64,000 nt of DNA from Pseudonocardia benzenivorans CB1190 (GTDB taxonomy: Bacteria; Actinomycetota; Actinomycetes; Mycobacteriales; Pseudonocardiaceae), in NCBI RefSeq assembly GCF_000196675.2, contig NC_015312.1, forward strand, positions 5,472,501-5,536,500. Reading direction: 5' to 3'. The notes beneath the pieces are model-generated. The model was given only the letters and a program-made list of their open reading frames with translations. It had not been told where the DNA came from and did not search any database. Both the position numbers and the translations under genes were made by a program. Below are positions 10,412-18,017 of the stretch, piece by piece (positions within the stretch are counted from its first letter, which is position 1; the number at the start of each line of letters is the position of its first letter).

Positions 10412-13287
10412 CCCCGGTCCTCCCGTGACACGTCACCGGCCGCACCGGACAGCGGCACGTCACCGGGCGCACTCGACAGCGGCACCTCGCCCGCCGCACC
10501 CGACAGCGGCACCTCGCCCGCCGCACCGGACCGTGATGCCTGGTCCTGCTCCGGCTCCGGCACCAGGACGACCTGCGGCCGGGCGTGCTGCGCGCGGTCG
10601 AAGAACAGGCCGCGGCCGGGCCGCGGCGCCCACTGCAGCAGCCCCGGCCCGAGCGGCCCGAGCTCGCTGCCCTGCACGTCGAGCGCCACCCAGGCGCCGA
10701 TGTCGTCGGGAGCGGCGCCGAGGGTGAGCAGTGTCCGAAGCCGCCCGACGCTGCGCCACCACCCCAGCACGTGCACGCCCGTCTCCGGGCCGAAGTGCAG
10801 GATGCGCCGCAGCGCCTCGGTCCCCGGCCGGTCGAGGATGTGGTCGGCAGCGTCTCCACCGAGGAGGACGAGGTGGACCGGGCGGCGTGGGCCGCCGGAG
10901 AGCCGGGCCGTCACGTCGGCCGCGAGCGTCTCGACCCGCTCACGGACCCCGTCGAGCCCGACGGTCGTGACGGCGTGCCCCGCCAACCGGGCGGCCATCC
11001 GCCGCGCGGGCTCCACGGCCTCGACGACGAGCGGCACCAGCACGACGTCGACCTCCCCCGGCGCGTACTGGTCGCGCAGCGACGCCGTGGCCGCGGCCAG
11101 CACCGCGAGCGCGTCGGACGCCCCGGCCCCGAGGACGGCGATGTTGCGGGCGGGCGCGTCGGGCAGTGCGACGGTCGCGGGGCTCGCGGCGACGTCGATC
11201 ACCTGGCCGACGAGCGCCCGCGGCGTCGCGCCGCCGCCCGCGGCCGGGAGCCGGTCGGCGAGGTCGGCGTAGCGCGGGGCGCGGGCCCCGTCGAACAGCA
11301 CGGGCGGGGCGAAGGCGGCGGCGTGGTCGTCGTGCAGGCGCTGCTGCAGCAGGGCGAGGGTCGACTGCGCCGCGTCGGGGATGCGGACGATCTCGTTGCC
11401 GTGCTTGATGCCCGACTCGTGGTTGAGCACGGCGTGCCAGCGCGGGAGGTCGAGCGCGGCGTCGTTGAGGTCGGCGAGCACGCGGCGCGCCCGCGGCAGC
11501 GCGACCCGCAGGACGAACTGCTCGAAGATCGCGGGGCGGCCCCAGAACGCCTCGATGCCCGACACGTCCTGGCTGGCGAGGACGAGGTGGATCCCCTGCG
11601 AGCGACCGCGCCGGGCCACGTCCTCCAGCAGCTGGGTGGCGGCCCGGGTCACGTCGTCGCGCTCGGCGAACAGGTACTGGAACTCGTCGATCACGGCGAC
11701 GATGCGCGGCCAGTGCCCGTGTGGGTCGCGGTGGCGCAGCTCCTCGAGCTTGGTGACCTCGTGCTCCTTCGCGGCGTCGGCCCGCCTGCGCATCTCGTCG
11801 GACAGGAACCGCAGCAGCGCCAACCCGAACTCGCGGTCGGTGTTGACGTTGACCCCCACCAGACGCGCGTGCGGCAGCCAGGTCGTGTCGCGGCGCCCCG
11901 GCGCGAACTGCGCGAACGACACGCCCTCCTTGAAGTCGAGCAGGTAGAACTCCAGCTCGTGGGGGCTGTAGCGGGCCGCCATCGAACCGATCATGGTCAG
12001 CAGCAGGTTGGTCTTGCCGGTGCCGCTCGGGCCGCCGATCAGCGCGTGCGGGGAGCCGTCGGCCAGTACGAGGTCCTTGCGCAGGCCCTCGGCGAACCCG
12101 ACGGGCGCGTGCACCCCGGCCGCGGTGCCGCCGCGCTCCCCGCGGCCGGTCCCCCACTCCGCGGGGGGCGGCAGCAGGTCCGCGAAGGTGCCGACCCGGC
12201 TGCGCCACTCCTCGTGCGCCCGGCTGATCGCGATCCCCGCGGCGACGACCTTGTCCCGGGGCAACGGCCGGTCGAGCCGGACGTCGACGTGCGGGCCGGT
12301 CATCGACGTCCGCACCTGTCGCGGCGGTCGCATGTCGACGGTCTCGACCGCGGCGTTGAGCGTCACCGGCACGTCGAGCAGGACCAGCGAGATGCCGCAG
12401 GCCAGGCCGCCTCGGGCCACGCGCTGGAGCTGGCGGTGGTCGTCCTCGGACAGGGCGGTCCGGTTGCCGACGAGCACCGCGACGAGCCACGGTTCGGTGC
12501 GCCTGCCGTCGGTCTCCGCGGCGAGCGCGCGCAACGACGGGTGCCCGTCGACCAGGACCCGGGTGTGCACCCGCCGGATCCGGTCGGAGAGCTCCTCCAG
12601 CAGGGCCGGCAGCCGGCCGGGATCGTGCACGGTGAGCAGGCCGGTGCTGGTCAGCGGGTAGAGCCCGGGCAGCGAGCCGGTGAACTGGCCGACGTCCCAG
12701 ACGTGCACGGCCACCAGACCCGGCCGGAAGTACGACAGCACCCGGACCAGCAGCGCCTCGACGAGCGCCTCGGCGGTGGCGCGGCAGTCGGGGGCGGAGA
12801 CGACCTGCAGGTGCGAGTCGTCGAGCAGCGGCACCCCGACCGGGAACGACTCGCCCCCGGCGACCGACGCGTGGCCGATCCGCCACAGCCGCGGGACGCC
12901 GTCGGTCCCGTCGTCCTTGCCCGCGTCGCCGATCCAGCGGTCCGGGTCGTCGCCCGCGGCGCCGGGGGCCGCCTCGTCGAACACCGCACGCAGCGCCGCG
13001 GGGCCACCGGCCTGCCAGGTGTCGAACGCGGCGGCGTGGTCGGCCTCGACACGCGCGACGACGGGCGCCAGCTCGGCCGACGCGAACGCGGCGGCGAGGC
13101 CCTCGTCGGCCCGTGCGGCGTCGAGCCCGTCGGTGCGCAGCCAGAGCTCCAGCATGGCGCGGGCATGGGCGCGCACGGCCTCGTCGCGGGCAGCCCCCGC
13201 ACCGCGCAGTGCGGCCTCGACGGCGTCGGCGAAGTCTGCGAACGCCGAGACGATCCGCTCCCGGCGACCCGGCCTGCGCGCCATCAC
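10408..13287 (-). CDS. FtsK/HerA-type ATPase of a WXG-like small-protein cassette
   Basis: A 959-residue RecA-fold motor of the FtsK/SpoIIIE/EccC clade. It has one canonical ATPase core in the middle: Walker A GGPSGTGKT at 418-426, DFKEGVSFAQF about 35 residues later, and Walker B IVAVIDEFQYLF near 530. An RRGRSQGIHLVLASQD sensor region follows. The ~400-residue N-terminal part and the ~250-residue C-terminal part are poorly conserved, the latter resembling a degenerate second ATPase-like fold. No transmembrane helix or gamma (DNA-orienting) domain is evident, so it is neither a cell-division FtsK nor a canonical EccC with three ATPase domains. The tail carries a nine-residue repeat. A GTG (13287) and an ATG (13284) are adjacent; the gene lies 10 bp after a tiny helical protein. 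Confidence 0.8.
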   Translation of the reverse strand: MMARRPGRRERIVSAFADFADAVEAALRGAGAARDEAVRAHARAMLELWLRTDGLDAARADEGLAAAFASAELAPVVARVEADHAAAFDTWQAGGPAALRAVFDEAAPGAAGDDPDRWIGDAGKDDGTDGVPRLWRIGHASVAGGESFPVGVPLLDDSHLQVVSAPDCRATAEALVEALLVRVLSYFRPGLVAVHVWDVGQFTGSLPGLYPLTSTGLLTVHDPGRLPALLEELSDRIRRVHTRVLVDGHPSLRALAAETDGRRTEPWLVAVLVGNRTALSEDDHRQLQRVARGGLACGISLVLLDVPVTLNAAVETVDMRPPRQVRTSMTGPHVDVRLDRPLPRDKVVAAGIAISRAHEEWRSRVGTFADLLPPPAEWGTGRGERGGTAAGVHAPVGFAEGLRKDLVLADGSPHALIGGPSGTGKTNLLLTMIGSMAARYSPHELEFYLLDFKEGVSFAQFAPGRRDTTWLPHARLVGVNVNTDREFGLALLRFLSDEMRRRADAAKEHEVTKLEELRHRDPHGHWPRIVAVIDEFQYLFAERDDVTRAATQLLEDVARRGRSQGIHLVLASQDVSGIEAFWGRPAIFEQFVLRVALPRARRVLADLNDAALDLPRWHAVLNHESGIKHGNEIVRIPDAAQSTLALLQQRLHDDHAAAFAPPVLFDGARAPRYADLADRLPAAGGGATPRALVGQVIDVAASPATVALPDAPARNIAVLGAGASDALAVLAAATASLRDQYAPGEVDVVLVPLVVEAVEPARRMAARLAGHAVTTVGLDGVRERVETLAADVTARLSGGPRRPVHLVLLGGDAADHILDRPGTEALRRILHFGPETGVHVLGWWRSVGRLRTLLTLGAAPDDIGAWVALDVQGSELGPLGPGLLQWAPRPGRGLFFDRAQHARPQVVLVPEPEQDQASRSGAAGEVPLSGAAGEVPLSSAPGDVPLSGAAGDVSREDRG
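10427..10528 (-). repeat. 27-bp tandem repeat in the 3' end of the FtsK-type gene
   Basis: Three full 27-bp units (10448-10474, 10475-10501, 10502-10528) plus one partial unit (10427-10447). They encode the nine-residue motif SGAAGEVPL with small variations. Units B and C differ at one base. Confidence 0.85.
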
Positions 13288-13297
13288 GACCCGGCCA

Positions 13298-13546
13298 TCA
13301 GAGCCGCGCGTCGAGGTCGCCGACGGCGGTCAGCGCGGTGGCCAGGTGCCCGTGGCCACGGTCGAGCTCGTCGACGGCACCGGCCAGACCCTTGGGCACC
13401 AACGACTCCGGGTGCTGCCTGCTCAGCTCGGCCAGGACCCGTACCGCAGCGTCGATCCGCTCGCGGGCCAGCGCGGCCAGCTCGCCTGCCGTGCGCGTCA
13501 GCTCGGCCACCTCGGCCAGCGCGGCCCTCACCTCAGCGACGGACAC
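13298..13546 (-). CDS. Small helical protein of the FtsK cassette
   Basis: An 82-residue protein, two helices separated by a turn around SRQHPESLVPKGLAG. No cysteine, signal peptide or WxG motif. Size, helix-turn-helix shape and position just before an FtsK-type ATPase resemble WXG100 (ESAT-6-like) proteins, but the sequence signature is absent. GTG start at 13546; the stop is 10 bp before the ATPase start. Unrecognised family. Confidence 0.6.
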   Translation of the reverse strand: MSVAEVRAALAEVAELTRTAGELAALARERIDAAVRVLAELSRQHPESLVPKGLAGAVDELDRGHGHLATALTAVGDLDARL

Positions 13547-13576
13547 CGTCTGCTCCCGCTCCGCAGGTCGCCGCCC

Positions 13577-13837
13577 TCACAGCCGGGCCGCGACGCCCTC
13601 GGACTCCTGGATGGCCGACGCGACGGCCTGCTGCACCGCGGAGATGCTGCGGGCCGCCTCGGCGTAGGCGGCGTTGGCCTGGTCGACGTCGGACTGGCTG
13701 CTGCCCGCGGTGACCTGCTGCAACGCCGACTGCGCCTGCTCGATGCAGGACTGCGCCTGCTGCAGCGCCCCGAGACTCTCCGAGGCCTTGTCGTTGGCCA
13801 GTGCGATACCGGCCCGGACCTCTTCGATGCTCGCCAT
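13577..13837 (-). CDS. Small WXG100-like helical protein, first gene of the FtsK cassette
   Basis: An 86-residue protein rich in Ala, Gln and Ser: helix 1 MASIEEVRAGIALANDKASE onward, a turn at VTAGSSQSD (about 42-50), then helix 2 ending in ESEGVAARL. The layout is that of an ESAT-6-like hairpin, yet the WxG turn is replaced by GSSQ. ATG 13837 follows a purine-rich stretch. Upstream, a TAGATT hexamer at 13906-13901 could be the cassette promoter with a ~57-nt leader. It is 30 bp before the second small gene. No function is assigned. Confidence 0.6.
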   Translation of the reverse strand: MASIEEVRAGIALANDKASESLGALQQAQSCIEQAQSALQQVTAGSSQSDVDQANAAYAEAARSISAVQQAVASAIQESEGVAARL

Positions 13838-14047
13838 GAGGAGTGTGCCTCGCTTCCGCTCGTCGGCCGGACGATCGGGGGCTCGCCGGCGCAGGCGTGA
13901 AATCTAGCGGTCGCCCGCCGCCCGATCCGTCCGGGTGGCCCGGTCGCGCGGGCTCGGGTCGCGGGTCCCCCGACGGCCCCGAACCCGTTGCGATGCTACG
14001 TCGCCGACGCCGCGGCGGCCTGCCCGTCACCCACGCGGAGCAGGACG

Positions 14048-14707
14048 TCAGAGCATGCCCAGGCACATCACCGTCATGGCCCCGGCCATCGCGATGTGGG
14101 CCCCGGTGGCGGTGCGCACCGACCGCACCCGGGCCAGCCGGCCGGGCGCGACCGCCTCGCCCGCGGTGAGCGCCCGCGTGGCGGCCGTCGGCCCCGCCGT
14201 GGCGCGCACGACGGTCCCCGCCGCGTGCACCGGCGGCGGCGCCTCCGGCGCGCACTCGCACGAGGCGCCTCCACGCGCGGCGGCGACGAGCCGGTCGCCG
14301 CAGCGCAGGGCGTGCCACGCGAAGAACCCCGCGAACAGCAGGGCCGCGACGGACAGCAGCGCGACGTCGGGGTGCCCGCCGTGGCCGCCCGGCGTCCCGT
14401 GCCCGCCCGCGGTCAGCACGAACAGCATCGCGACCGCGCAGGCGACGTGATAGCCCGCGTCGCGGGTGCCGATGCCGGCCCGGACGGCAAGCGCGGCGAA
14501 CCACAGCCCGGTGCCGGCGAACACCACGATCCACACCGGTCCCGGGACGGGATCCCCGAGCGGCGAGTACATCGCCGCCATGCCGAGCCCCATCGCGGCG
14601 TGCGAGGCCTCCCCGACCCGGTCGCCCCGCATCAGGGCGAGCCGCGTCAGGTGCAGGGCACCGAGCCCCAGACAGCAGACGGCGAGGATGACGTTGACCC
14701 ACTGCAT
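14048..14707 (-). CDS. DUF5134 membrane protein
   Basis: A ~219-residue integral membrane protein with about five or six hydrophobic helices, starting MQWVNVILAVCCLGLGALHL. It fits the actinobacterial DUF5134 family of unknown function. A His/Gly-rich loop (GGHGTPGGHGGHPD) and a CEC motif followed by PPPVH are possible metal ligands, which is suggestive next to a multicopper oxidase, but this is inference. ATG 14707 is chosen over GTG 14725 because it follows a GAGGGGG ribosome site. A TACCG-AGAA-CGGTA dyad (14742-14755) lies in the upstream region. Confidence 0.72.
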   Translation of the reverse strand: MQWVNVILAVCCLGLGALHLTRLALMRGDRVGEASHAAMGLGMAAMYSPLGDPVPGPVWIVVFAGTGLWFAALAVRAGIGTRDAGYHVACAVAMLFVLTAGGHGTPGGHGGHPDVALLSVAALLFAGFFAWHALRCGDRLVAAARGGASCECAPEAPPPVHAAGTVVRATAGPTAATRALTAGEAVAPGRLARVRSVRTATGAHIAMAGAMTVMCLGML

Positions 14708-14881
14708 CGGCGGGAACCCCCTCACCCGTCCAGGCCTGCGTTACCGAGAACGGTAGGGAGCGGGCCGCGGCGAATCCATACGGTGCGGGGGTAGTGACTT
14801 CGTGGCCCTGACGTGCAGATCACCCACAACGGTGACGGTCCCGGCTACCCTCACGCTCCGCAACCGTCCAGGTCGCGGCCG

Positions 14882-16450
14882 TCAGACGGTGCGGATCGTG
14901 GCCATCATCGCCATGTCCTCGTGCTCGAGGTTGTGGCAGTGGAAGACATAGCGGCCCGCGAGGTCGGTGAAGCGGACGGCGACGTCGACGATCTCCGCCG
15001 GCAGCACGTCGACGGTGTCCTTCCACCCGACGTCGGTGGGGCGCGGGGGTTTGCCGTCGCGCGCGAGCACCTGGAACGGGTCGAGGTGCACGTGCACCGG
15101 ATGGTGGACGTCGCTGCGGAACCGCCACGTCTCGACCTGGCCGAGCGGGATGTCGGCGAGCGAGGAGTTCGGGTCGAACGCGTGGCCGTTGATCGTCCAG
15201 CCCCGGGTGTCGCCGACCGCGCCCCGGCCGAACGCGAACTCGCGCACGACCGGGCCCGGCACCAGCGGGGCGACGTCGTCGGCGAGCCGGGCGGGGACCC
15301 GGCTGTCGTCGCGGGCCGCGCGCACGACGTGGAAGCGCACGACGTCGGCGGTCGACCCGGTGCCGAGCGTGTTGACCATCGTGACCTCGGTGCCGACGGG
15401 GACCGCGGCGAAGTCGACGACGACGTCGAACCGCTCGCCGGGCGCGGCGTCGAGCGCGGTCTGCCGGACCGGGGCGGCGAGCAGGCCGCCGTCGGACCCG
15501 ACCTGGGTGAACGGCAGGTCCGGACCACCGGGGACGCGCAGCGCGAACGAGTAGCGGCGGGCGTTGGACCCGTTGACGATCCGCAGCCGGTACCGGGTGC
15601 CGTCGACCTCGTGGACCGGCCACGGCGCGCCGTTGACCAGTACGACGTCGCCCAGCACGCCGGACATGTAGCGGTCCTCGACGCCGGGGACGGTGCGCAG
15701 CGTCCGGTCGAGCGACGGGTAGTCGAACGACCCGTCGGCGGCGAACGCGCGGTCGCAGACGAACAGCGGGAGCTCGTGGTCGCCCGCGGGCAGCCCCAGC
15801 GCGTCCTCGACGTCGTCGCGGACGAGGTGCATCCCGGCGAGCCCGCGGTAGACGTTCGGAGCGGTGAAGTCCATCCGGTGGTCGTGGTACCAGAGGGTCG
15901 CCGCGCGCTGGCTCATCGGGTAGTGGTGCTCCCGGGTACCGGCGATGGTGTTGCCGACCATCGGGACCCCGTTGTGCACGTGCGCCCAGTTCGACGTGTC
16001 GCCGACCGGGAGGACGAGGTCGAGCGGCCAGCCGTCGGAGTCCGACGGGGTGTGCCCGCCGTGCAGGTGCACCACCGTCGGGACCGGGAGCCGGTTGGTG
16101 TGCCGTACGACGACCGGACGCCCGGACCAGGTCTCGAACGTCGGTCCCGGGAAGGTCCCGTCGTACCCCCAGATCGTGGTGCGCAGCCCGGGGATGATCT
16201 CGACGTCGGCGGTGCGCTGGGTGATCTCGTAGAGGTCGGCGCCCCCGAGGGTCCCGGTCGGCCGCGCGACGGCCGGGATCGGCAACGGCACCCGGTAGGG
16301 CGCCGGCAGCGGGACGGCGCTGGTCAGCATCTCGCCCGTCTGCCCGGCGGGGGTGTCGAGACCGACCGCGCCGCATCCCGCGAGACCGGCGACGGCCACC
16401 GCTCCGCCGAGCACGCCGAGGAACCCGCGCCGGGACAGCCGGGGCGTCAT
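14882..16450 (-). CDS. Multicopper oxidase, exported
   Basis: A 522-residue laccase/bilirubin-oxidase-like enzyme with three cupredoxin domains, coupling substrate oxidation to O2 reduction. Copper ligands are visible: HLHGG (128-132), WYHDH (187-191), HPVHVHLDPFQ near 440, and HCHNLEHEDMAMM near 504-516 with the methionine type 1 axial ligand. The N-terminus has a twin-arginine motif (RRGFLG) followed by LAGC at 23-26, so it is probably Tat-exported and lipid-anchored. The stop of the upstream membrane-protein gene overlaps its start (ATGA). Substrate may be Cu(I), phenols or a spore-type pigment precursor; the sequence does not decide. Confidence 0.88.
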   Translation of the reverse strand: MTPRLSRRGFLGVLGGAVAVAGLAGCGAVGLDTPAGQTGEMLTSAVPLPAPYRVPLPIPAVARPTGTLGGADLYEITQRTADVEIIPGLRTTIWGYDGTFPGPTFETWSGRPVVVRHTNRLPVPTVVHLHGGHTPSDSDGWPLDLVLPVGDTSNWAHVHNGVPMVGNTIAGTREHHYPMSQRAATLWYHDHRMDFTAPNVYRGLAGMHLVRDDVEDALGLPAGDHELPLFVCDRAFAADGSFDYPSLDRTLRTVPGVEDRYMSGVLGDVVLVNGAPWPVHEVDGTRYRLRIVNGSNARRYSFALRVPGGPDLPFTQVGSDGGLLAAPVRQTALDAAPGERFDVVVDFAAVPVGTEVTMVNTLGTGSTADVVRFHVVRAARDDSRVPARLADDVAPLVPGPVVREFAFGRGAVGDTRGWTINGHAFDPNSSLADIPLGQVETWRFRSDVHHPVHVHLDPFQVLARDGKPPRPTDVGWKDTVDVLPAEIVDVAVRFTDLAGRYVFHCHNLEHEDMAMMATIRTV

Positions 16451-16887
16451 GCCCGGCCGCCGCGCGCCCGCGTGGCCGACGGCAGCCAGGCCCAGATCGC
16501 GAGCAGCACCGCGGCGACGACGATCGTCACCCCGAGCGGGATGTGGAACTGCAGCATCCGGGCGTAGCCGAGGAAGATCTGCAGGCCCTCGGCGAGGAAG
16601 AGCACGACGGCGACCGGCAGCACCCAGATCCGGCCACGGCCGCCGGTCACGTACCCGATCGCGACGGCGATCGTCCCGAGCGTCAGGAAGCCGACGACGT
16701 CGGCGACGGTCGCGTGCATCTCGATCGCGGCCACGTCTCCGGTGAGGAAGAGGCCGGCGAGGACGGGCTGGCAGACCACCGCGATGAGGTGTGCGGTGAC
16801 GGTGCCCCGCAGCAGCCAGAGCGTGACTCGGGGACGGCGGGCCGACGCCTCGGGCACGGCCTCCGGTGCGGTTACGGCGATGTCCAC
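16447..16887 (-). CDS. Small integral membrane protein coupled to the multicopper oxidase
   Basis: About 146 residues with four hydrophobic helices, for example LIAVVCQPVLAGLFLTGDV and WVLPVAVVLFLAEGLQIFLG. Histidines fall inside helices 1, 2 and 4 (TAHLIAV, EMHATVADV, LQFHIPL), the kind of spacing seen in b-type heme membrane proteins. This is only suggestive. The start is placed at GTG 16887, since a TATAAC hexamer (16902-16897) would start transcription near 16890; GTG 16896 is the longer option. Its stop overlaps the oxidase start, so both are one operon. Confidence 0.68.
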   Translation of the reverse strand: MDIAVTAPEAVPEASARRPRVTLWLLRGTVTAHLIAVVCQPVLAGLFLTGDVAAIEMHATVADVVGFLTLGTIAVAIGYVTGGRGRIWVLPVAVVLFLAEGLQIFLGYARMLQFHIPLGVTIVVAAVLLAIWAWLPSATRARGGRA

Positions 16888-16918
16888 GCAGCCCACGTTA
16901 TAGGTTGGCTGTCTACAT

Positions 16919-16944
16919 ATTCATCAGGGATGTCCCTGATGAAT
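16919..16944. promoter_or_regulatory. Palindromic operator between the oxidase operon and the PadR gene
   Basis: A perfect 12-bp inverted repeat with a 2-bp centre: ATTCATCAGGGA-TG-TCCCTGATGAAT. It covers the -35 region of the leftward oxidase operon and lies upstream of the rightward PadR promoter (TAGAAT 16972-16977). A PadR dimer binding here is the simplest reading. Confidence 0.65.
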
Positions 16945-16985
16945 CCCTATGCAGAACCCCGGGCTCGTACGTAGAATCGCTACTC

Positions 16986-17324
16986 GTGCGACCCGACAGC
17001 GTACGCGGCCATCTCGACGGCCTGATCCTCGCCGTGCTCGAGACGGGACCGCTGCACGGCTACGCGATCATCGAGGCCCTGCAGGCCCGCAGCGGCGGCG
17101 CGCTCGACCTGCCGACCGGCACCGTCTACCCGGCTCTGCGCCGGCTGGAGCGGGCCGGGAGCCTCGCCGGGTCGTGGAGCACCGTGGGCGGCCGGGAGCG
17201 CCGGACCTACAAGCTCACCCGCGCCGGCCGGCACGCCCTGGCCGCGCAGCGGGGCGAGTGGAAGGAGTTCCGCGACGTCGTGAACCGCGTGCTCGGAGGT
17301 GAGCCGTGGCCGGCCACCGGATGA
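16986..17324 (+). CDS. PadR family transcriptional regulator
   Basis: A 112-residue winged-helix repressor of the short PadR type, with DGLILAVLETGPLHGYAII, the recognition region DLPTGTVYPALRRLERAG and the wing GGRERRTYKLTRAGRHAL. It lacks the long C-terminal Vir domain, so dimerisation uses the single C-terminal helix. GTG 16986 lies 8 nt after TAGAAT, suggesting a leaderless start. The next gene starts inside it. It probably controls the divergent oxidase operon and itself through the intervening palindrome. Confidence 0.85.
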   Translation: MRPDSVRGHLDGLILAVLETGPLHGYAIIEALQARSGGALDLPTGTVYPALRRLERAGSLAGSWSTVGGRERRTYKLTRAGRHALAAQRGEWKEFRDVVNRVLGGEPWPATG

Positions 17325-17968
17325 CCGCGCCGGTCGTGGACCCGATCGACGCGCACCTCGGCGCGCTGGGTGCCGCGCTGCACGGGCCCGGTCGGCTCCG
17401 CGCGAGCCTGCTGGCGGAGGCTCGTGACGGGTTGGAGGACGCAGCCGAGTCGCTGTCGGACAACGGTGTCCCGCGCGCCGAGGCCCGGCGCCGGGCGGTC
17501 GCGGAGTTCGGGGAGGTCGCCGAGCTCGCGCCGGGGTACCAGCATGAGCTCGCCGCCGCGCAGGGCAGGCGGACCGCGACCCTGATCGCCGTCACGTTCC
17601 CGGCCCTGGTGCTCGGCTGGGCGCTGTTCTGGACCGGTACGCCGTCGCCGCCGGAGCAGACGTGGGCGTCGACGCTGCTGTTCCACGTCGAGACCGGCGC
17701 GAGCCTGGTCGCGGCCGCACTCGCGATCGGCACCCTCGCCGCGCTGCGGCGGGCGCGGCCGATCCGGGCGCTGGGCCTCATCACGCTGGTCGGGACGATC
17801 ACGCCGCTGGTCTGTGTCGCCGCCGGGCTGGGCATGGCAGTGCTGAACCCGGCGCACTCCGGCAGTCACCTGCCCGGCTACCTCGCGACGTCGGTCGTGC
17901 TGGTGGCGCTGGTCTCCTCGCTCACCCGGGCCCACCGCGTCCTGGTGCGGACCCGGCGGGTCGGCTGA
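17306..17968 (+). CDS. HAAS/permease-prefix membrane protein paired with PadR
   Basis: A 220-residue protein: a cytoplasmic N-terminal helical domain (RLRASLLAEARDGLEDAAES, then RAEARRRAVAEFGE) typical of the HAAS or permease-prefix domain. About four membrane helices follow from residue 90. Such proteins are encoded next to PadR repressors and are thought to transmit envelope signals to them. GTG 17306 has a GGAGGT ribosome site 5 nt upstream; the in-frame ATG at 17321 overlaps the PadR stop (ATGA) and is the alternative. The gene ends 6 bp before the second 42-bp palindrome. Confidence 0.75.
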   Translation: MAGHRMTAPVVDPIDAHLGALGAALHGPGRLRASLLAEARDGLEDAAESLSDNGVPRAEARRRAVAEFGEVAELAPGYQHELAAAQGRRTATLIAVTFPALVLGWALFWTGTPSPPEQTWASTLLFHVETGASLVAAALAIGTLAALRRARPIRALGLITLVGTITPLVCVAAGLGMAVLNPAHSGSHLPGYLATSVVLVALVSSLTRAHRVLVRTRRVG

Positions 17969-17973
17969 CCCCT

Positions 17974-18015
17974 CGTGCGTGGCGATGGTCGCCATGGCGA
18001 CCATTGCCGCGCACG
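17974..18015. repeat. 42-bp near-palindrome, copy 2
   Basis: CGTGCGTGGCGATGGTCGCC is followed by the second half TGGCGACCATTGCCGCGCAC. It differs from copy 1 at four positions. One pair is a compensatory A-T to C-G change and the other two create G-U or U-G pairs in plus-strand RNA, so the hairpin is kept in that transcript. It sits between two convergent genes. Confidence 0.88.
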
Positions 18016-18017
18016 GG

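Noticed and set aside
10585..13713. A 1000-codon plus-strand open frame opposite the FtsK-type gene
   Set aside because: Composition is that of an antisense shadow; the minus strand carries the Walker motifs.
9998..13837. Canonical ESX/type VII secretion locus or integrated conjugative element
   Set aside because: No EccB, EccD, EccE, mycosin, PE/PPE, integrase, relaxase or attachment site is visible, and the ATPase has a single clear core domain.
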